Source: an uncultured Corynebacterium sp. (GTDB lineage Bacteria; Actinomycetota; Actinomycetes; Mycobacteriales; Mycobacteriaceae). From it: 64,000 bases of DNA. A model generated the notes under the pieces. It ran no database searches. It was given only the letters and a program-made list of their open reading frames with translations, and had not been told where the DNA came from. A program made the translations under genes and the position numbers. This document shows, one piece after another, positions 44,719 through 54,231 of the stretch; the first letter of the stretch is position 1, and the number at the start of each line of letters is the position of its first letter. Location: NCBI RefSeq assembly GCF_946222305.1, contig NZ_CAMIHZ010000003.1, positions 74,785 to 138,784 of the forward strand. The letters run 5' to 3'.

Positions 44719-46464
44719 TTGACATCCTCAAATCCTCCGTCGTCGGCGCACTCGGCACGGCCCACCACGGCCGCGTCGGGTCCGGAGGCTACGGATTCAA
44801 CCACATCGAACAACCGCGAGACCTTCAACTCCCGCTTGGTCTTCCTCATGGCCGCCATCGGTTCGGCCGTCGGCCTCGGCAACATTTGGCGTTTCCCCTA
44901 CGTCGCCTTCGACAACGGCGGTGGCGCTTTCCTTATCCCCTACTTGGTTGCGCTGCTGACCGCTGGTATTCCGCTACTGTGGTTCGACCTCGCTGTCGGC
45001 CACCGCTTCCGCGGATCCACACCACTAACATTCCGCCGCATTAGTAAATTCGCCGAGCCCATCGGCTGGCTCAAGGTCGGCGTCTGTTTCTTCATCGCCG
45101 TCTACTACGCAGCCATCATCGCTTGGGCGGCCATCTACACGTGGGATTCCCTGTCGAAGGCATGGGGAGATAACCCCGAGGACTTCTTCATGAAGGACCT
45201 CCTCAAGGTCGATGACAGCCAGACGTGGTCCGGGGATTTCGTCATGCCCATCCTCATCACCATGATCGTGGTCTGGGCTGTGTGCATCCTGACCTTGGCA
45301 TTCGACATCAACTCCGGTATCGGCCGCATCACCACGATCTTCGTTCCGGTACTCGTCGTCTTGTTCATGATCATGGTCGTGCGCGCCCTCTTCCTCGATG
45401 GTTCCCTGGAGGGTCTGAACGCCTTCTTCACCCCTGACTGGGCCGCTCTGAAGAACCCGAGCGTGTGGATCGCCGCCTACGGACAGATCTTCTTCTCCCT
45501 ATCCATTGGTTTCGGCATCATGATGACCTACGCCTCCTACCTGAAGCCACGCACTAACCTCACCGGCACCGGCATGGTGACCGCGTTCGCCAACTCTTCT
45601 TTCGAGGTTCTGGCAGGTATCGGCGTGTTCGCAGTCTTGGGCTTTATGGCAGTTCAGAATGGCACCGAAGTCAGCGAGGCTGCGGCTTCCGGCATCGGCC
45701 TGGCGTTCATCGCATTCCCCACCATCATTAACCAGATGCCTTTTGGCGAGGTCTTCGGCGTATTGTTCTTCGGTTCGCTATTCCTCGCGGGTATCACCTC
45801 TTTGATTTCGATCATGGAAGTTGTCATCTCCGCTGTGAAGGACAAGCTGAACCTGTCCCGTCCAGTCGCCAGCATTTCCGTTGGATTGATCATGGCCATT
45901 GTTTCTACGGTTCTCTTCTCCACCACCTCCGGACTCATCACGCTGGACATCATGGACAAGTGGACCAATAACCTCGGTATCGTCATCTGCGCTACCTTGG
46001 CGGTTCTCACGACGGCATGGATCGCTGGGCGTCGCAACGAAATCCCACAGCACCTCAACGCCGTGTCTTCCGTACGAGTCGGTGGCCTGTGGCAGGTATG
46101 CGTTTACATCGTCACCCCGGCGGTTCTGCTCTTCTTCCTGTTCAACGAGGTCAAGGGGCTCGTCGCCGAGCCATACGAGGGCTACTCCGGCCAGGCCATC
46201 TTCTCCTACGGCTGGTTGGTACTCATCATCATCGCCGTGGCCGCAATCCTGTGGAGCTTCCTGCCATTCCGCGGCAACCAGATTCTCGATGGCCTCGAGA
46301 CATCCGATTACGGTGTGCCACTCAAGGGTCGAAAGAACGGCGCCTCCAACACCATGGCCGACGGCACGGATCTCAAGGTCTCTGGCAAAAAAGGCAAGGC
46401 GGATGCCACTCACCCTTCTTCTCACACCGACGCCACGCCGGCCAACGACAACGTCACCCCCTAG
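44719..46464 (+). CDS. metP: Methionine/alanine importer, NSS family, large subunit
   Basis: Sodium-coupled symporter of about 581 residues with 11-12 helices. The NSS signature is at the first core helix: FLMAAIGSAVGLGNIWRFPY and VAFDNGGGAFLIPYLVAL. It is followed by the small partner metS, which fixes the assignment: in C. glutamicum MetP needs MetS for uptake of methionine and alanine. TTG 44719 has the ribosome site GAGAGGG; an in-frame ATG 96 nt upstream would add a low-complexity extension. The N-terminal 40 residues are Ser/Thr-rich. Confidence 0.9.
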   Translation: MTSSNPPSSAHSARPTTAASGPEATDSTTSNNRETFNSRLVFLMAAIGSAVGLGNIWRFPYVAFDNGGGAFLIPYLVALLTAGIPLLWFDLAVGHRFRGSTPLTFRRISKFAEPIGWLKVGVCFFIAVYYAAIIAWAAIYTWDSLSKAWGDNPEDFFMKDLLKVDDSQTWSGDFVMPILITMIVVWAVCILTLAFDINSGIGRITTIFVPVLVVLFMIMVVRALFLDGSLEGLNAFFTPDWAALKNPSVWIAAYGQIFFSLSIGFGIMMTYASYLKPRTNLTGTGMVTAFANSSFEVLAGIGVFAVLGFMAVQNGTEVSEAAASGIGLAFIAFPTIINQMPFGEVFGVLFFGSLFLAGITSLISIMEVVISAVKDKLNLSRPVASISVGLIMAIVSTVLFSTTSGLITLDIMDKWTNNLGIVICATLAVLTTAWIAGRRNEIPQHLNAVSSVRVGGLWQVCVYIVTPAVLLFFLFNEVKGLVAEPYEGYSGQAIFSYGWLVLIIIAVAAILWSFLPFRGNQILDGLETSDYGVPLKGRKNGASNTMADGTDLKVSGKKGKADATHPSSHTDATPANDNVTP

Positions 46465-46491
46465 CACTTCGAGAAAGGAAGTGACCACACC

Positions 46492-46662
46492 ATGACTGCA
46501 CCCGCACTCATCCTGATGGTTCTGTTTATCCTCGTGATTTGGGGTGGACTGGTTTCTTCCGTGTTGTTGCTGAACAACACCCGTGACGAAACCACCGGTG
46601 AGCTCGGCACCGCCCCAGGCACCGATGACGAATCCCTGATGCGCGAGAACACCTACGCGTAG
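46492..46662 (+). CDS. metS: Methionine/alanine importer small subunit
   Basis: Single-helix membrane protein of 56 residues: APALILMVLFILVIWGGLVS, then an acidic cytoplasmic tail ending LMRENTYA. AAAGGAAG lies 9 nt before ATG 46492. Size, the LIWGG-type helix and position right after the NSS transporter match MetS of C. glutamicum. It is too short for usual gene finders. A terminator follows. Confidence 0.88.
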   Translation: MTAPALILMVLFILVIWGGLVSSVLLLNNTRDETTGELGTAPGTDDESLMRENTYA

Positions 46663-46701
46663 CCCGCGTACCCCACCGCCTTTTACACTGACTGGAAAAA
46701 C

Positions 46702-46735
46702 AAAAGGGTCACACCGAGTGGTGTGGCCCTTTCCA
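46702..46735 (+). terminator. Terminator of metP-metS
   Basis: AAAAGGGTCACACC pairs with GGTGTGGCCCTTT around GAGT, followed by TTCC. It lies 40 nt after the metS stop. Confidence 0.75.
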
Positions 46736-46780
46736 TTGTTCGCCTATCAAATCGAGAAAGAATCAGGCACAATACTAAGA

Positions 46781-48481
46781 ATGAATCAAGGCCCAAATAA
46801 GCGAGATCCCCGCAGGGATCCCAGCGGACGTGATTTCGCTGACTTCCTTGCCGGATCCTCGCGCATGGACACCGAAAACAATCTCCCACTTCCGGACGAC
46901 CATGAGGCGAACAGCGATTCCCGCATCTCGGCCCGTGAAGAACTGGAAGACCTCACCCCCGGCCTGCCGGTTGCAGGACAAAAAGATTCCGAAAAATCCA
47001 CCTCCCGCTCCGATGAGCTGATGACGGAGGTCGACTCATCTGCGACGGAAAGCGCGCAACCGCATGAAAGCGGAACCGCGCATTCCCTGTCTAAGGACGA
47101 GAAGAAGGCAGCGAAGGATCAAGCGGAAGCCACGGTTGATGAAGGGCTGCGCCCCGAGCTGCGCGACCGCGCCGAAGTCATCGGCAGCTCAGTACGTTGG
47201 TTCGCCGGATGGTGCTTGCGTTTCATCATCATGGGCGTGGCGGCTTATGTAGCTTCCATCGTTTTCGCCAAGCTGTGGTCCGGTATCTTGCCGGTACTGC
47301 TATCCCTGATCGTCTGTACCGTTTTGTGGCCAGTGGTTCGAACGCTGCGCAAGTTCAAGATCCCCAACGGCCTAGCGGTCGCGCTCACCATAGTGGGATT
47401 CTTCGCCCTGATCGGCGGTATCTTCGCCGCCATCGCCCCCAGCGCGGTTGACCAAAGCCGCCGGTTGGCCACCCAAGCTAACGACGGCATCGGCCGTGTA
47501 CGCGAATGGCTGCAGGGCCCGCCGGTAAACCTGCAGGAAAGCCAGTTCGAGGATGCCGTAAACCAAGCCACCGAGTGGTTGCAGCAGAAGTCCGGCGATA
47601 TCGCTTCCCAGGCCGCTGCGGGTGCTTCGGCGACCCTGTCCGCACTGGTGACCCTGTTCATCATGCTGGTGCTGACATTCTTCTTCCTGAAGGATGGCGA
47701 GAAGTTCCTGCCAATGCTGCGCCGCGTCACTGGTCGGCGCGTCGGCTGGCACCTCACCGAGGTGCTTACCCGCTGTTGGAACACCTTGGGTGGCTTCATC
47801 CGTACCCAGGCAATCGTGTCCGCAATCGATGCGTTCTTCATTGGGCTGGGTCTGGTGATTCTCAACGTTCCACTGGCCGGCGCTCTGGCTATCCTCACGT
47901 TCTTCGGTGGCTTCATCCCGATGATCGGCGCGTTCGTTGCCGGTGCATTGTCTGTCCTCATCGCCTTGGTGGCTATCAACGTGCAGACTGCGCTCATCGT
48001 GTTGGCGATCGTGGTTGCCGTCCAACAGCTCGAGGGCAACATCCTGCAGCCACTGCTCCAGTCCCGCGCGATGGATATCCACCCTGTGATCGTTCTGCTT
48101 TCCGTCACCTTGGGTGGCACGCTGTTCGGCATCATCGGTGCGTTTTTAGCTGTGCCTGTGGCAGCGGTTCTCGCAGTTATCTTCCGCTACATGGGTGATC
48201 TCACTGACTTGGCCACGGGCGAAAAGACAGCCCAGGAGATCAAGTTCGTCACCACAGCCGGTTCACTAACCGGTCGCCAATCCGAGGAAGCCGCTATGCG
48301 TCGCCGTGAGCTGCTGCGTCCAATGCTGCGCATGGGCGCTTCCAACAAGGCTGAAAAACAGCAGACGACTACCAAGGAAGCCACCGCGGATACCGAGGGT
48401 GCAACTGGTAAGACCAACTCCCCCACCGCCGTCCAGCAGCTTGGTCAGATGTTTAGCCGTTTCCGGCGCGGGTCCAAGTAA
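46781..48481 (+). CDS. AI-2E family (PerM) transporter
   Basis: Membrane protein of 566 residues. The first 140 residues are charged and disordered; then about eight helices follow. The central soluble domain contains NDGIGRVREWLQGPPVNLQE, and the C-terminal core has VSAIDAFFIGLGLVILNVPL with GFIPMIGAFVAG and EGNILQPLLQSRAMDIHPVI, the last of which is diagnostic for the family. Proteins of this family have been tied to autoinducer-2 export or sodium/proton exchange; the role here is unknown. The C-terminal 80 residues are Thr/Lys-rich. Confidence 0.87.
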   Translation: MNQGPNKRDPRRDPSGRDFADFLAGSSRMDTENNLPLPDDHEANSDSRISAREELEDLTPGLPVAGQKDSEKSTSRSDELMTEVDSSATESAQPHESGTAHSLSKDEKKAAKDQAEATVDEGLRPELRDRAEVIGSSVRWFAGWCLRFIIMGVAAYVASIVFAKLWSGILPVLLSLIVCTVLWPVVRTLRKFKIPNGLAVALTIVGFFALIGGIFAAIAPSAVDQSRRLATQANDGIGRVREWLQGPPVNLQESQFEDAVNQATEWLQQKSGDIASQAAAGASATLSALVTLFIMLVLTFFFLKDGEKFLPMLRRVTGRRVGWHLTEVLTRCWNTLGGFIRTQAIVSAIDAFFIGLGLVILNVPLAGALAILTFFGGFIPMIGAFVAGALSVLIALVAINVQTALIVLAIVVAVQQLEGNILQPLLQSRAMDIHPVIVLLSVTLGGTLFGIIGAFLAVPVAAVLAVIFRYMGDLTDLATGEKTAQEIKFVTTAGSLTGRQSEEAAMRRRELLRPMLRMGASNKAEKQQTTTKEATADTEGATGKTNSPTAVQQLGQMFSRFRRGSK

Positions 48482-48508
48482 CTAGCCCGGATCTGCGTTA
48501 AGATTCAG

Positions 48509-48537
48509 CCCCAAACGCCCCGAGCGTTTGGGGCTTT
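48509..48537 (+). terminator. Terminator after AI-2E family gene
   Basis: GCCCCAAACG pairs with CGTTTGGGGC around CCCCGAG, followed by TTTC, 27 nt after the stop codon. Confidence 0.8.
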
Positions 48538-48600
48538 CTGCGTTCCTCAGCAAAAAGCCGATACCAGTTTTTACCCGCCGAGCAAGTAGCATTACACCCC

Positions 48601-49311
48601 GTGTTCGAGAAGTCTTCGCAAAAGCAGTCATCGCGTTTCCCCGTATGGGCGCCTCCCCTGGTGATGATCGCCGTCATCCTCACTGGACTGGTCCTCGCCA
48701 TTAGTTCCCACGCGATCCCAACCAGCTACTTCGTGCTGTTTGCCATCGCGACGATCGCCTGCACCATTTTCGTAGAACCCCGAGGACTTTTCCTTACTGT
48801 TGCAGCGATTCCGGTTTACTACGTGCTCGGGACTTTCATAGTCGGATGGTTTGCTTCCTCCGGCACCGGCAGCGTTACGGGACGTAAAGCACGGCTACTC
48901 ACCGCTGCCTACCCCACCGTCGAGCACTTCCTGTGGTTGCTGTTCTCTTTCCTCATTGCGGTCGGCATCGCGCTGGTTCGGTGGTGGATCTATCGCGAAG
49001 AGCTCGCTCGCCGCGCCGCTAGGGAGGCTTTCGCTCGACGACGCCGCGTCAACAGTGACCGCACTAACCGCGAGGCTTACACTCGGGCCCGCACCCGTTC
49101 CATCGAAGAGCTGCGCGAGGCAAGCGAACGCCGTCGTCGTAACCCCACCCGCAGTCGCGAAGAAAGAATCGCTGCAAGCTCTGACGATCAGTCCGCTCGA
49201 CACGCAAGCACGGCAGACGAATCCGATCACTCATACGTAACGCGATCCAACGACGAACTTGATCGAACAACTAGCGCCCACCGCGTAGAGCGGCACGACC
49301 TGCCACGCTAA
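48601..49311 (+). CDS. DUF6542 membrane protein
   Basis: Protein of 236 residues with a GTG start. Four helices make up the DUF6542 region (VWAPPLVMIAVILTGLVLAI, SYFVLFAIATIACTIFVEP, FLTVAAIPVYYVLGTFIVGW, EHFLWLLFSFLIAVGIALVR), followed by about 100 residues of Arg/Glu-rich sequence. Unknown function; the family sits beside ispH and ychF in many Corynebacteriales, as here. Confidence 0.83.
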   Translation: MFEKSSQKQSSRFPVWAPPLVMIAVILTGLVLAISSHAIPTSYFVLFAIATIACTIFVEPRGLFLTVAAIPVYYVLGTFIVGWFASSGTGSVTGRKARLLTAAYPTVEHFLWLLFSFLIAVGIALVRWWIYREELARRAAREAFARRRRVNSDRTNREAYTRARTRSIEELREASERRRRNPTRSREERIAASSDDQSARHASTADESDHSYVTRSNDELDRTTSAHRVERHDLPR

Positions 49312-49373
49312 ACAGCAGCCAACCTGGGCCGTGCAACTAATCTCGGATAAGGCCCAGCTTCCAGTTAAAACAA

Positions 49374-49411
49374 GCAGCGCGCCGGTGAAGATTTTTCACC
49401 GGCGCGCTGTT
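49374..49411. terminator. Bidirectional terminator between DUF6542 gene and ispH
   Basis: AGCGCGCCGGTGAA pairs perfectly with TTCACCGGCGCGCT around GATTT; it lies between convergent genes. Confidence 0.8.
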
Positions 49412-49482
49412 CGTTTGTAGCGCTTAAAGGACAGAGAAATCCACGCGCTTAAGAAGTCACTGCTTCTTGCAAGGCACCATAC

Positions 49483-50517
49483 CTAGCGATTGGTACGTGC
49501 TGGGCGCAGCTCGCGTGGCAAGGAGAAGATCAGCTCTTCAGTTGCCGTCGTTACTTCTTCCACGTCCGTGTAGCCATGCTCTGCGAGCAGCTCCAGAACT
49601 CCGCGCACCAGAATCTCAGGAACAGAGGCACCAGAGGTCACACCCACATTGGACACCCCCTCCAGCCACTTGAGATCCACCTGATTGGCGTAATCAACCA
49701 AGTACGCTTCCTTGGTTCCATGCTGCAGGGCAACTTCGACTAGGCGGCGAGAGTTGGAGGAGTTTTGGGATCCCACCACAATCATCAAATCCACCTTCGG
49801 CGCGATGGCCTTCACCGCAACCTGACGGTTCTGAGTGGCGTAGCAAATATCGTCACTTGGCGGATCTTGAATGTGCGGGAACTTCTCACGCAGCAGCTTG
49901 ACCGTGTGCATAGTCTCATCGACGGACAGGGTCGTTTGGGAGAGCCAGATGAGCTTCGTATCCTCTGGGAAATCCAAGGCTTCGACGTCGGCTTTTCCGT
50001 CAACCAAGTGGACTACATCAGGGGCCTCACCGGCAGTACCTTCAACTTCCTCGTGACCGTGGTGGCCAATGAGGATGATCTGGTATCCCTGACGAGCGAA
50101 ACGCTTCACCTCCTGGTGAACCTTGGTAACCAGGGGGCAGGTGGCGTCGAAAGTCTTTAGATTCAGCTGGCGAGCTTCGGCGTGAACCTGAGGCGAGACA
50201 CCGTGAGCCGAGAAAACGACGTTTGAACCCTCCGGAACCTCGGTGGTCTTATCAACGAAGATCACGCCGCGCTCTTCAAAAGTCTTCACGACGTGCTTGT
50301 TGTGAACGATCTCCTTGCGGACGTACAACGGGGAGCCGTGCTTCTCGAGAGCCTTTTCCACAGTCTCCACGGCACGGTCAACACCCGCGCAGTAACCACG
50401 GGGCGCGGCAAGCAAAACCTTCTTCTCGCCGTTACCCGCTGGAGTGGCGGTCACATCATCAGCGGGCGCGGTGGCGTTAGTTTCATTAACGGTGCTGGGA
50501 GTAGTCATGTCCACCAT
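49483..50517 (-). CDS. ispH: 4-hydroxy-3-methylbut-2-enyl diphosphate reductase
   Basis: IspH (LytB) of 344 residues, last step of the MEP isoprenoid pathway, producing IPP and DMAPP from HMBPP. The iron-sulphur cysteines are in LAAPRGYCAGVDRAV, FDATCPLVTKVHQ and SDDICYATQNRQ; conserved VFSAHGVSP and IGHHGHEEVEGTAGE are also present. ATG 50508 is an alternative start. It is divergent from xseA with about 90 nt between starts. Confidence 0.96.
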   Translation of the reverse strand: MVDMTTPSTVNETNATAPADDVTATPAGNGEKKVLLAAPRGYCAGVDRAVETVEKALEKHGSPLYVRKEIVHNKHVVKTFEERGVIFVDKTTEVPEGSNVVFSAHGVSPQVHAEARQLNLKTFDATCPLVTKVHQEVKRFARQGYQIILIGHHGHEEVEGTAGEAPDVVHLVDGKADVEALDFPEDTKLIWLSQTTLSVDETMHTVKLLREKFPHIQDPPSDDICYATQNRQVAVKAIAPKVDLMIVVGSQNSSNSRRLVEVALQHGTKEAYLVDYANQVDLKWLEGVSNVGVTSGASVPEILVRGVLELLAEHGYTDVEEVTTATEELIFSLPRELRPARTNR

Positions 50518-50605
50518 GCTAGCCCAACGTACAAATTAGCCCCATAGCGCGAGGCACGCCTTGGTCTTCACTTCGATGTCGGGAGTGCACCTTACAATGG
50601 TGAGC

Positions 50606-51901
50606 ATGTCTCAGCAGCCGAATACCGCCGAGTCTCCGTGGGCGGTCCATCAGCTTAACCTGCAGGTGAAGCAGTGGATTGAACGCCTGGGCCACATTTG
50701 GGTCGAAGGCCAAGTGACCCAGGTGAATATGAAGCCCACGTGGAAGTTTTCCTACATCACCCTCCGCGATGTGGAGCAGGAGATGTCCGTGTCCGTCACT
50801 ATGAACACCTCCACGTTGAAGAACCTGCCCACTCCCCTGCGCAATGGCGACCGGGTGGTGATGTACGGCAAACCAGCTTTCTACGCCGTCCGTGGCAGCT
50901 TTTCCCTATGGGTAACACAAGTGAAACCGGTTGGTATCGGTGAGCTGCTCGCGCGCATCGAACAGTTGAAGCGGGCGTTGGCCGCCGAGGGACTTTTCGA
51001 CCCTAGGTTGAAGACCCCGCTGCCGTTCCTGCCGAAGAAGGTCGGTTTAGTAACTGGGCGTGGATCCGCTGCCGAACGTGACGTGCTAGCGGTGGCCCAT
51101 GACCGGTGGCCGGCGGTTCAGTTCGAGGTCATCAACACTGCTGTGCAAGGCGCTAACGCGGTGCCGGAAGTCATCGCCGCTTTGCAGCAGCTCGAAGCCA
51201 ACCCGGACGTGGATGTGATCATCGTCGCTCGTGGAGGCGGCTCGGTCGAAGACCTGCTGCCATTTTCTGAGGAGGCGCTTGCGCGTCAGGTGGCGCGGAT
51301 GCGCACGCCGGTTGTTTCCGCCATCGGTCACGAGCCCGACAATCCCGTCTTGGACCATGTGGCCGACCTCCGGGCTGCCACTCCCACCGACGCCGCCAAG
51401 CGCGTGGTTCCCGATGTTGCCGCAGAGCTGCAGTATCTGGTGGAACTGCGCTCCCGCGCCTCCGGCGCGCTACGCAGCTGGGTGAGCCAAGAGCGCCGGC
51501 ACCTGCTTACTATCCGCACCCGCCCCGTCATGGACAATCCGCTGTTACCGGTGACTAAACAGCAGGACTTGGTCGGGGAAGCCATGCAGCGCAAGGACCG
51601 TGCCCTGCAGAACATCATTCGGCACCTGCGGTCAGAAATCCACAGCTACAAAGCTCAGGTCAACGCACTGGGTCCTTCCCAGACTTTGGCGCGTGGGTAC
51701 TCCATCGTGCAGGTCGTTCCGCGGGATGGTTCCGGTCCACAGGTGGTGACGAGCGTGGAGGATGTCGCACCGGGATCGCAGCTGCGGGTGCGTGTGCCCG
51801 ATGGTTCCATCACTGCGGCCACCATGGGCGTCAACCCAGCTCCGGGTAGCGACGCCGTGCCGCGGCAAAGGCAGAGGTTGGAACCGACGCACGAAGACTA
51901 G
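50606..51901 (+). CDS. xseA: Exodeoxyribonuclease VII large subunit
   Basis: Subunit of 431 residues with an N-terminal OB domain (VEGQVTQVNMKPTWKFSYIT) and the catalytic core (LVTGRGSAAERDVLAVAHDR, IIVARGGGSVEDLLPFSEE, VSAIGHEPDNPVLDHVADLR, ATPTDAAKRVVPD). Exonuclease VII degrades single-stranded DNA from both ends. ATG 50606 is preferred to the upstream ATGs. It is followed by xseB after 54 nt. Confidence 0.95.
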   Translation: MSQQPNTAESPWAVHQLNLQVKQWIERLGHIWVEGQVTQVNMKPTWKFSYITLRDVEQEMSVSVTMNTSTLKNLPTPLRNGDRVVMYGKPAFYAVRGSFSLWVTQVKPVGIGELLARIEQLKRALAAEGLFDPRLKTPLPFLPKKVGLVTGRGSAAERDVLAVAHDRWPAVQFEVINTAVQGANAVPEVIAALQQLEANPDVDVIIVARGGGSVEDLLPFSEEALARQVARMRTPVVSAIGHEPDNPVLDHVADLRAATPTDAAKRVVPDVAAELQYLVELRSRASGALRSWVSQERRHLLTIRTRPVMDNPLLPVTKQQDLVGEAMQRKDRALQNIIRHLRSEIHSYKAQVNALGPSQTLARGYSIVQVVPRDGSGPQVVTSVEDVAPGSQLRVRVPDGSITAATMGVNPAPGSDAVPRQRQRLEPTHED

Positions 51902-51955
51902 CCAGCAGACCTAGAACCCGAACATCGAACCGAGTAAGGAACTGAGGAAGAGATC

Positions 51956-52225
51956 ATGGCACAAGACCACACGGAACAAAAGCAGAATTTCCGTCCGATT
52001 GAAGAATTGAGCTACGAGCAAGCTCGCCATGAGTTAGTAGAGGTTGTGAAGATCCTCGAGTTGGGGCAGATGAGCCTCGATGAATCACTTAATTATTGGG
52101 AACGCGGTGAAGAGTTAGCGGCGTACTGTGAGGATTACTTGGATGGTGCTGCCACCCGCATCGAAAAAGCCCTCGCCAAGCGGGGTGGCGAGGGCGCAGG
52201 AGAATCAGACTCTACTGAGGAATAG
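51956..52225 (+). CDS. xseB: Exodeoxyribonuclease VII small subunit
   Basis: Subunit of 89 residues, all-helical: LSYEQARHELVEVVKILELG, MSLDESLNYWERGEELAAYC, EDYLDGAATRIEKALA are family blocks. It binds XseA with several copies per complex. Cotranscribed with xseA. Confidence 0.94.
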   Translation: MAQDHTEQKQNFRPIEELSYEQARHELVEVVKILELGQMSLDESLNYWERGEELAAYCEDYLDGAATRIEKALAKRGGEGAGESDSTEE

Positions 52226-52348
52226 CGTCAGGCGATCCTGCGGATTTGTGTCGGCCGGAATGGTCCCGAACGGACTGGCGCCGGCATCTTCGGGGACATC
52301 GCAGCAACGCGAGACTGTCCTAGAACGGCATTTGAACGGCGAGCGTAT

Positions 52349-52918
52349 TTACTTCTTCAAAGGCTCAGTCTTCACCAGCTGCTCGGCGAGGCGTTGTGCA
52401 TCTGCGTCCTCAGACATGTACTCGATCATCCAGCGGACATCTCCGTGATCGGCGACCCAAAGCGGTCGAGCATCCTCACCACGCATAACCGTCCACTCAA
52501 CGCCGTCGATAGTCTTGGTTTCAGCCTTCTCGCGGGGCTCCTTCTTCGGCGTCATAGCGGTCTTCATGTCCGCGCCGGTCTGGGTGAGAGAAATGTACTT
52601 CTCTCCATCGATGACCCATCCCACGAGGCTTGAGGGTTCCTGCCCCACAGAGGTGCGGCGGGCAGAATTCGGCACCCAGTTTTCGGGCATCTCCGGGTAA
52701 CGGATAGGAACGCTCAAACTGCGTGCATCCATGGTAAGGGCCGTCTTGGCATCGATTTCTTGCACAGGGCCCTTCTTATCGGGCGTTCCCGGATTGTACG
52801 AGCACAGTCCGGTGAACCCCACCGTGAGGAATGTCGCAAGAAGGAGGACGGCCAGAGACAGGATCATGTCCTTGGATGATTGGAATACACGGGGCTTTTG
52901 AATCTGCACGGCGCCCAT
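52349..52918 (-). CDS. DUF4245 membrane-anchored protein
   Basis: Protein of 189 residues with a cytoplasmic basic N-terminus, one membrane helix (DMILSLAVLLLATFLTVGFT), and an extracytoplasmic domain with the DUF4245 blocks PEMPENWVPNSARR, VGWVIDGEKYISLTQTGAD and EWTVMRGEDARPLWVADHGD. Function unknown; the gene lies next to glpX in many actinobacteria, as here, divergently. Confidence 0.86.
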   Translation of the reverse strand: MGAVQIQKPRVFQSSKDMILSLAVLLLATFLTVGFTGLCSYNPGTPDKKGPVQEIDAKTALTMDARSLSVPIRYPEMPENWVPNSARRTSVGQEPSSLVGWVIDGEKYISLTQTGADMKTAMTPKKEPREKAETKTIDGVEWTVMRGEDARPLWVADHGDVRWMIEYMSEDADAQRLAEQLVKTEPLKK

Positions 52919-53040
52919 TATCGCACCGGTGCCTCCCTGCCCCCAATTTAAGGGAGCGTCATCGCCACTTGAAGCCCACCAGATGGAACAATGAAGGGGA
53001 ACTTAACAGCATACTTTCGACAAGAAAAGAGTTGGTGTAC

Positions 53041-54069
53041 ATGATCCCCGAGGTCGAACCCGCAGTTTCGCCTAACCCAGACGCTCCCGACCGCAACTTG
53101 GCCATGGAGCTGGTGCGCGTCACCGAGGCGGCGGCGCTGGCATCCGGCAAGTGGGTTGGTCGAGGTCAGAAGGAGTCCGGCGATGGCGCTGCTGTGGACG
53201 CCATGCGTATGATGATCAACTCCGTCGAAATGGATGGCGTGGTTGTCATTGGTGAGGGTGAGAAGGACGAAGCCCCCATGTTGTACAACGGCGAGAAGGT
53301 CGGCACTGGTCACGGACCTGCGGTCGATATCGCTGTGGACCCAGTTGATGGCACCACTTTGATGGCTGAAGGTCGCCCCAACGCCATCGCTGTGATCGCT
53401 GCTGCTGAACGTGGCAGCATGTACGACCCATCTGCCGTTTTCTACATGGACAAGATTGCCGTGGGGCCGGAGGCTGTCGGGTGCATCGACATCGAAGCCC
53501 CTGTTGAGCACAACATCAAGCAGGTCGCCAAGGCCAAGGGCACTGTCCCCGGCGATATCACCTGCGTGATCCTGGATCGTCCGCGCCACGAGGATCTGAT
53601 CCGTCAGATCCGTGAGGCTGGTGCGAAGGTTCGCCTCATTGGCGACGGTGACGTTGCAGGCGCGGTCGCAGCGGCCCAGGACACCGGCGTGAACTCCGTG
53701 GACATCATGATGGGCATTGGTGGCACCCCCGAGGGTGTTATCGCGGCCGCTGCCATGAAGTGCATGGGTGGCGAAATTCAGGGCAAACTGTGGCCAAAGG
53801 ACGACGCCGAGCGTCAACGCGCTCTTGACGCTGGCCACGATCTCGATCGTGTACTGACCACCGACGATCTGGTGAACTCTGATCACTGCTACTTCGTGGC
53901 AACGGGTGTGACAAACGGCGACATGGTTCGCGGTGTCTCCTACCACAAGAACTCCGCTACGACGCGCTCTCTGGTGATGCGCTCCAAGTCCGGCACCATC
54001 CGCCACATTGAATCGGTTCACCAGCTGGCAAAGCTGCAGGAGTACTCGGTTCTCGATTACACCCCTTAA
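53041..54069 (+). CDS. glpX: Class II fructose-1,6-bisphosphatase
   Basis: GlpX-type FBPase of 342 residues, the gluconeogenic enzyme of corynebacteria. Metal and substrate motifs are present: GEGEKDEAPMLYNGEKVGTG, DIAVDPVDGTTLMAEGRPNA and VDIMMGIGGTPEGVIAAAAM. The start ATG 53041 precedes MIPEVEPAVSPNPDAPDRNL, matching relatives with a short extension. The gene faces away from DUF4245 and precedes fumC. Confidence 0.95.
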   Translation: MIPEVEPAVSPNPDAPDRNLAMELVRVTEAAALASGKWVGRGQKESGDGAAVDAMRMMINSVEMDGVVVIGEGEKDEAPMLYNGEKVGTGHGPAVDIAVDPVDGTTLMAEGRPNAIAVIAAAERGSMYDPSAVFYMDKIAVGPEAVGCIDIEAPVEHNIKQVAKAKGTVPGDITCVILDRPRHEDLIRQIREAGAKVRLIGDGDVAGAVAAAQDTGVNSVDIMMGIGGTPEGVIAAAAMKCMGGEIQGKLWPKDDAERQRALDAGHDLDRVLTTDDLVNSDHCYFVATGVTNGDMVRGVSYHKNSATTRSLVMRSKSGTIRHIESVHQLAKLQEYSVLDYTP

Positions 54070-54231
54070 AGAACCCACCGACGATTCTGGCCCCGGCCAT
54101 GGATTCGCGTTCATGGCTAAGCTGGGGTGCAGGTACGCTTCGTTAGCCTTGGCTGCGCGGGGCGTCATTTAACCCCGGGGTTCTTCACAACAAAACCGAA
54201 GTACAACCCCCGAAAACCGAAAGGGAGATGA

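Noticed and set aside
52948..54168. 406-residue minus-strand open frame
   Set aside because: Antisense shadow of glpX, which has all its catalytic motifs on the plus strand.
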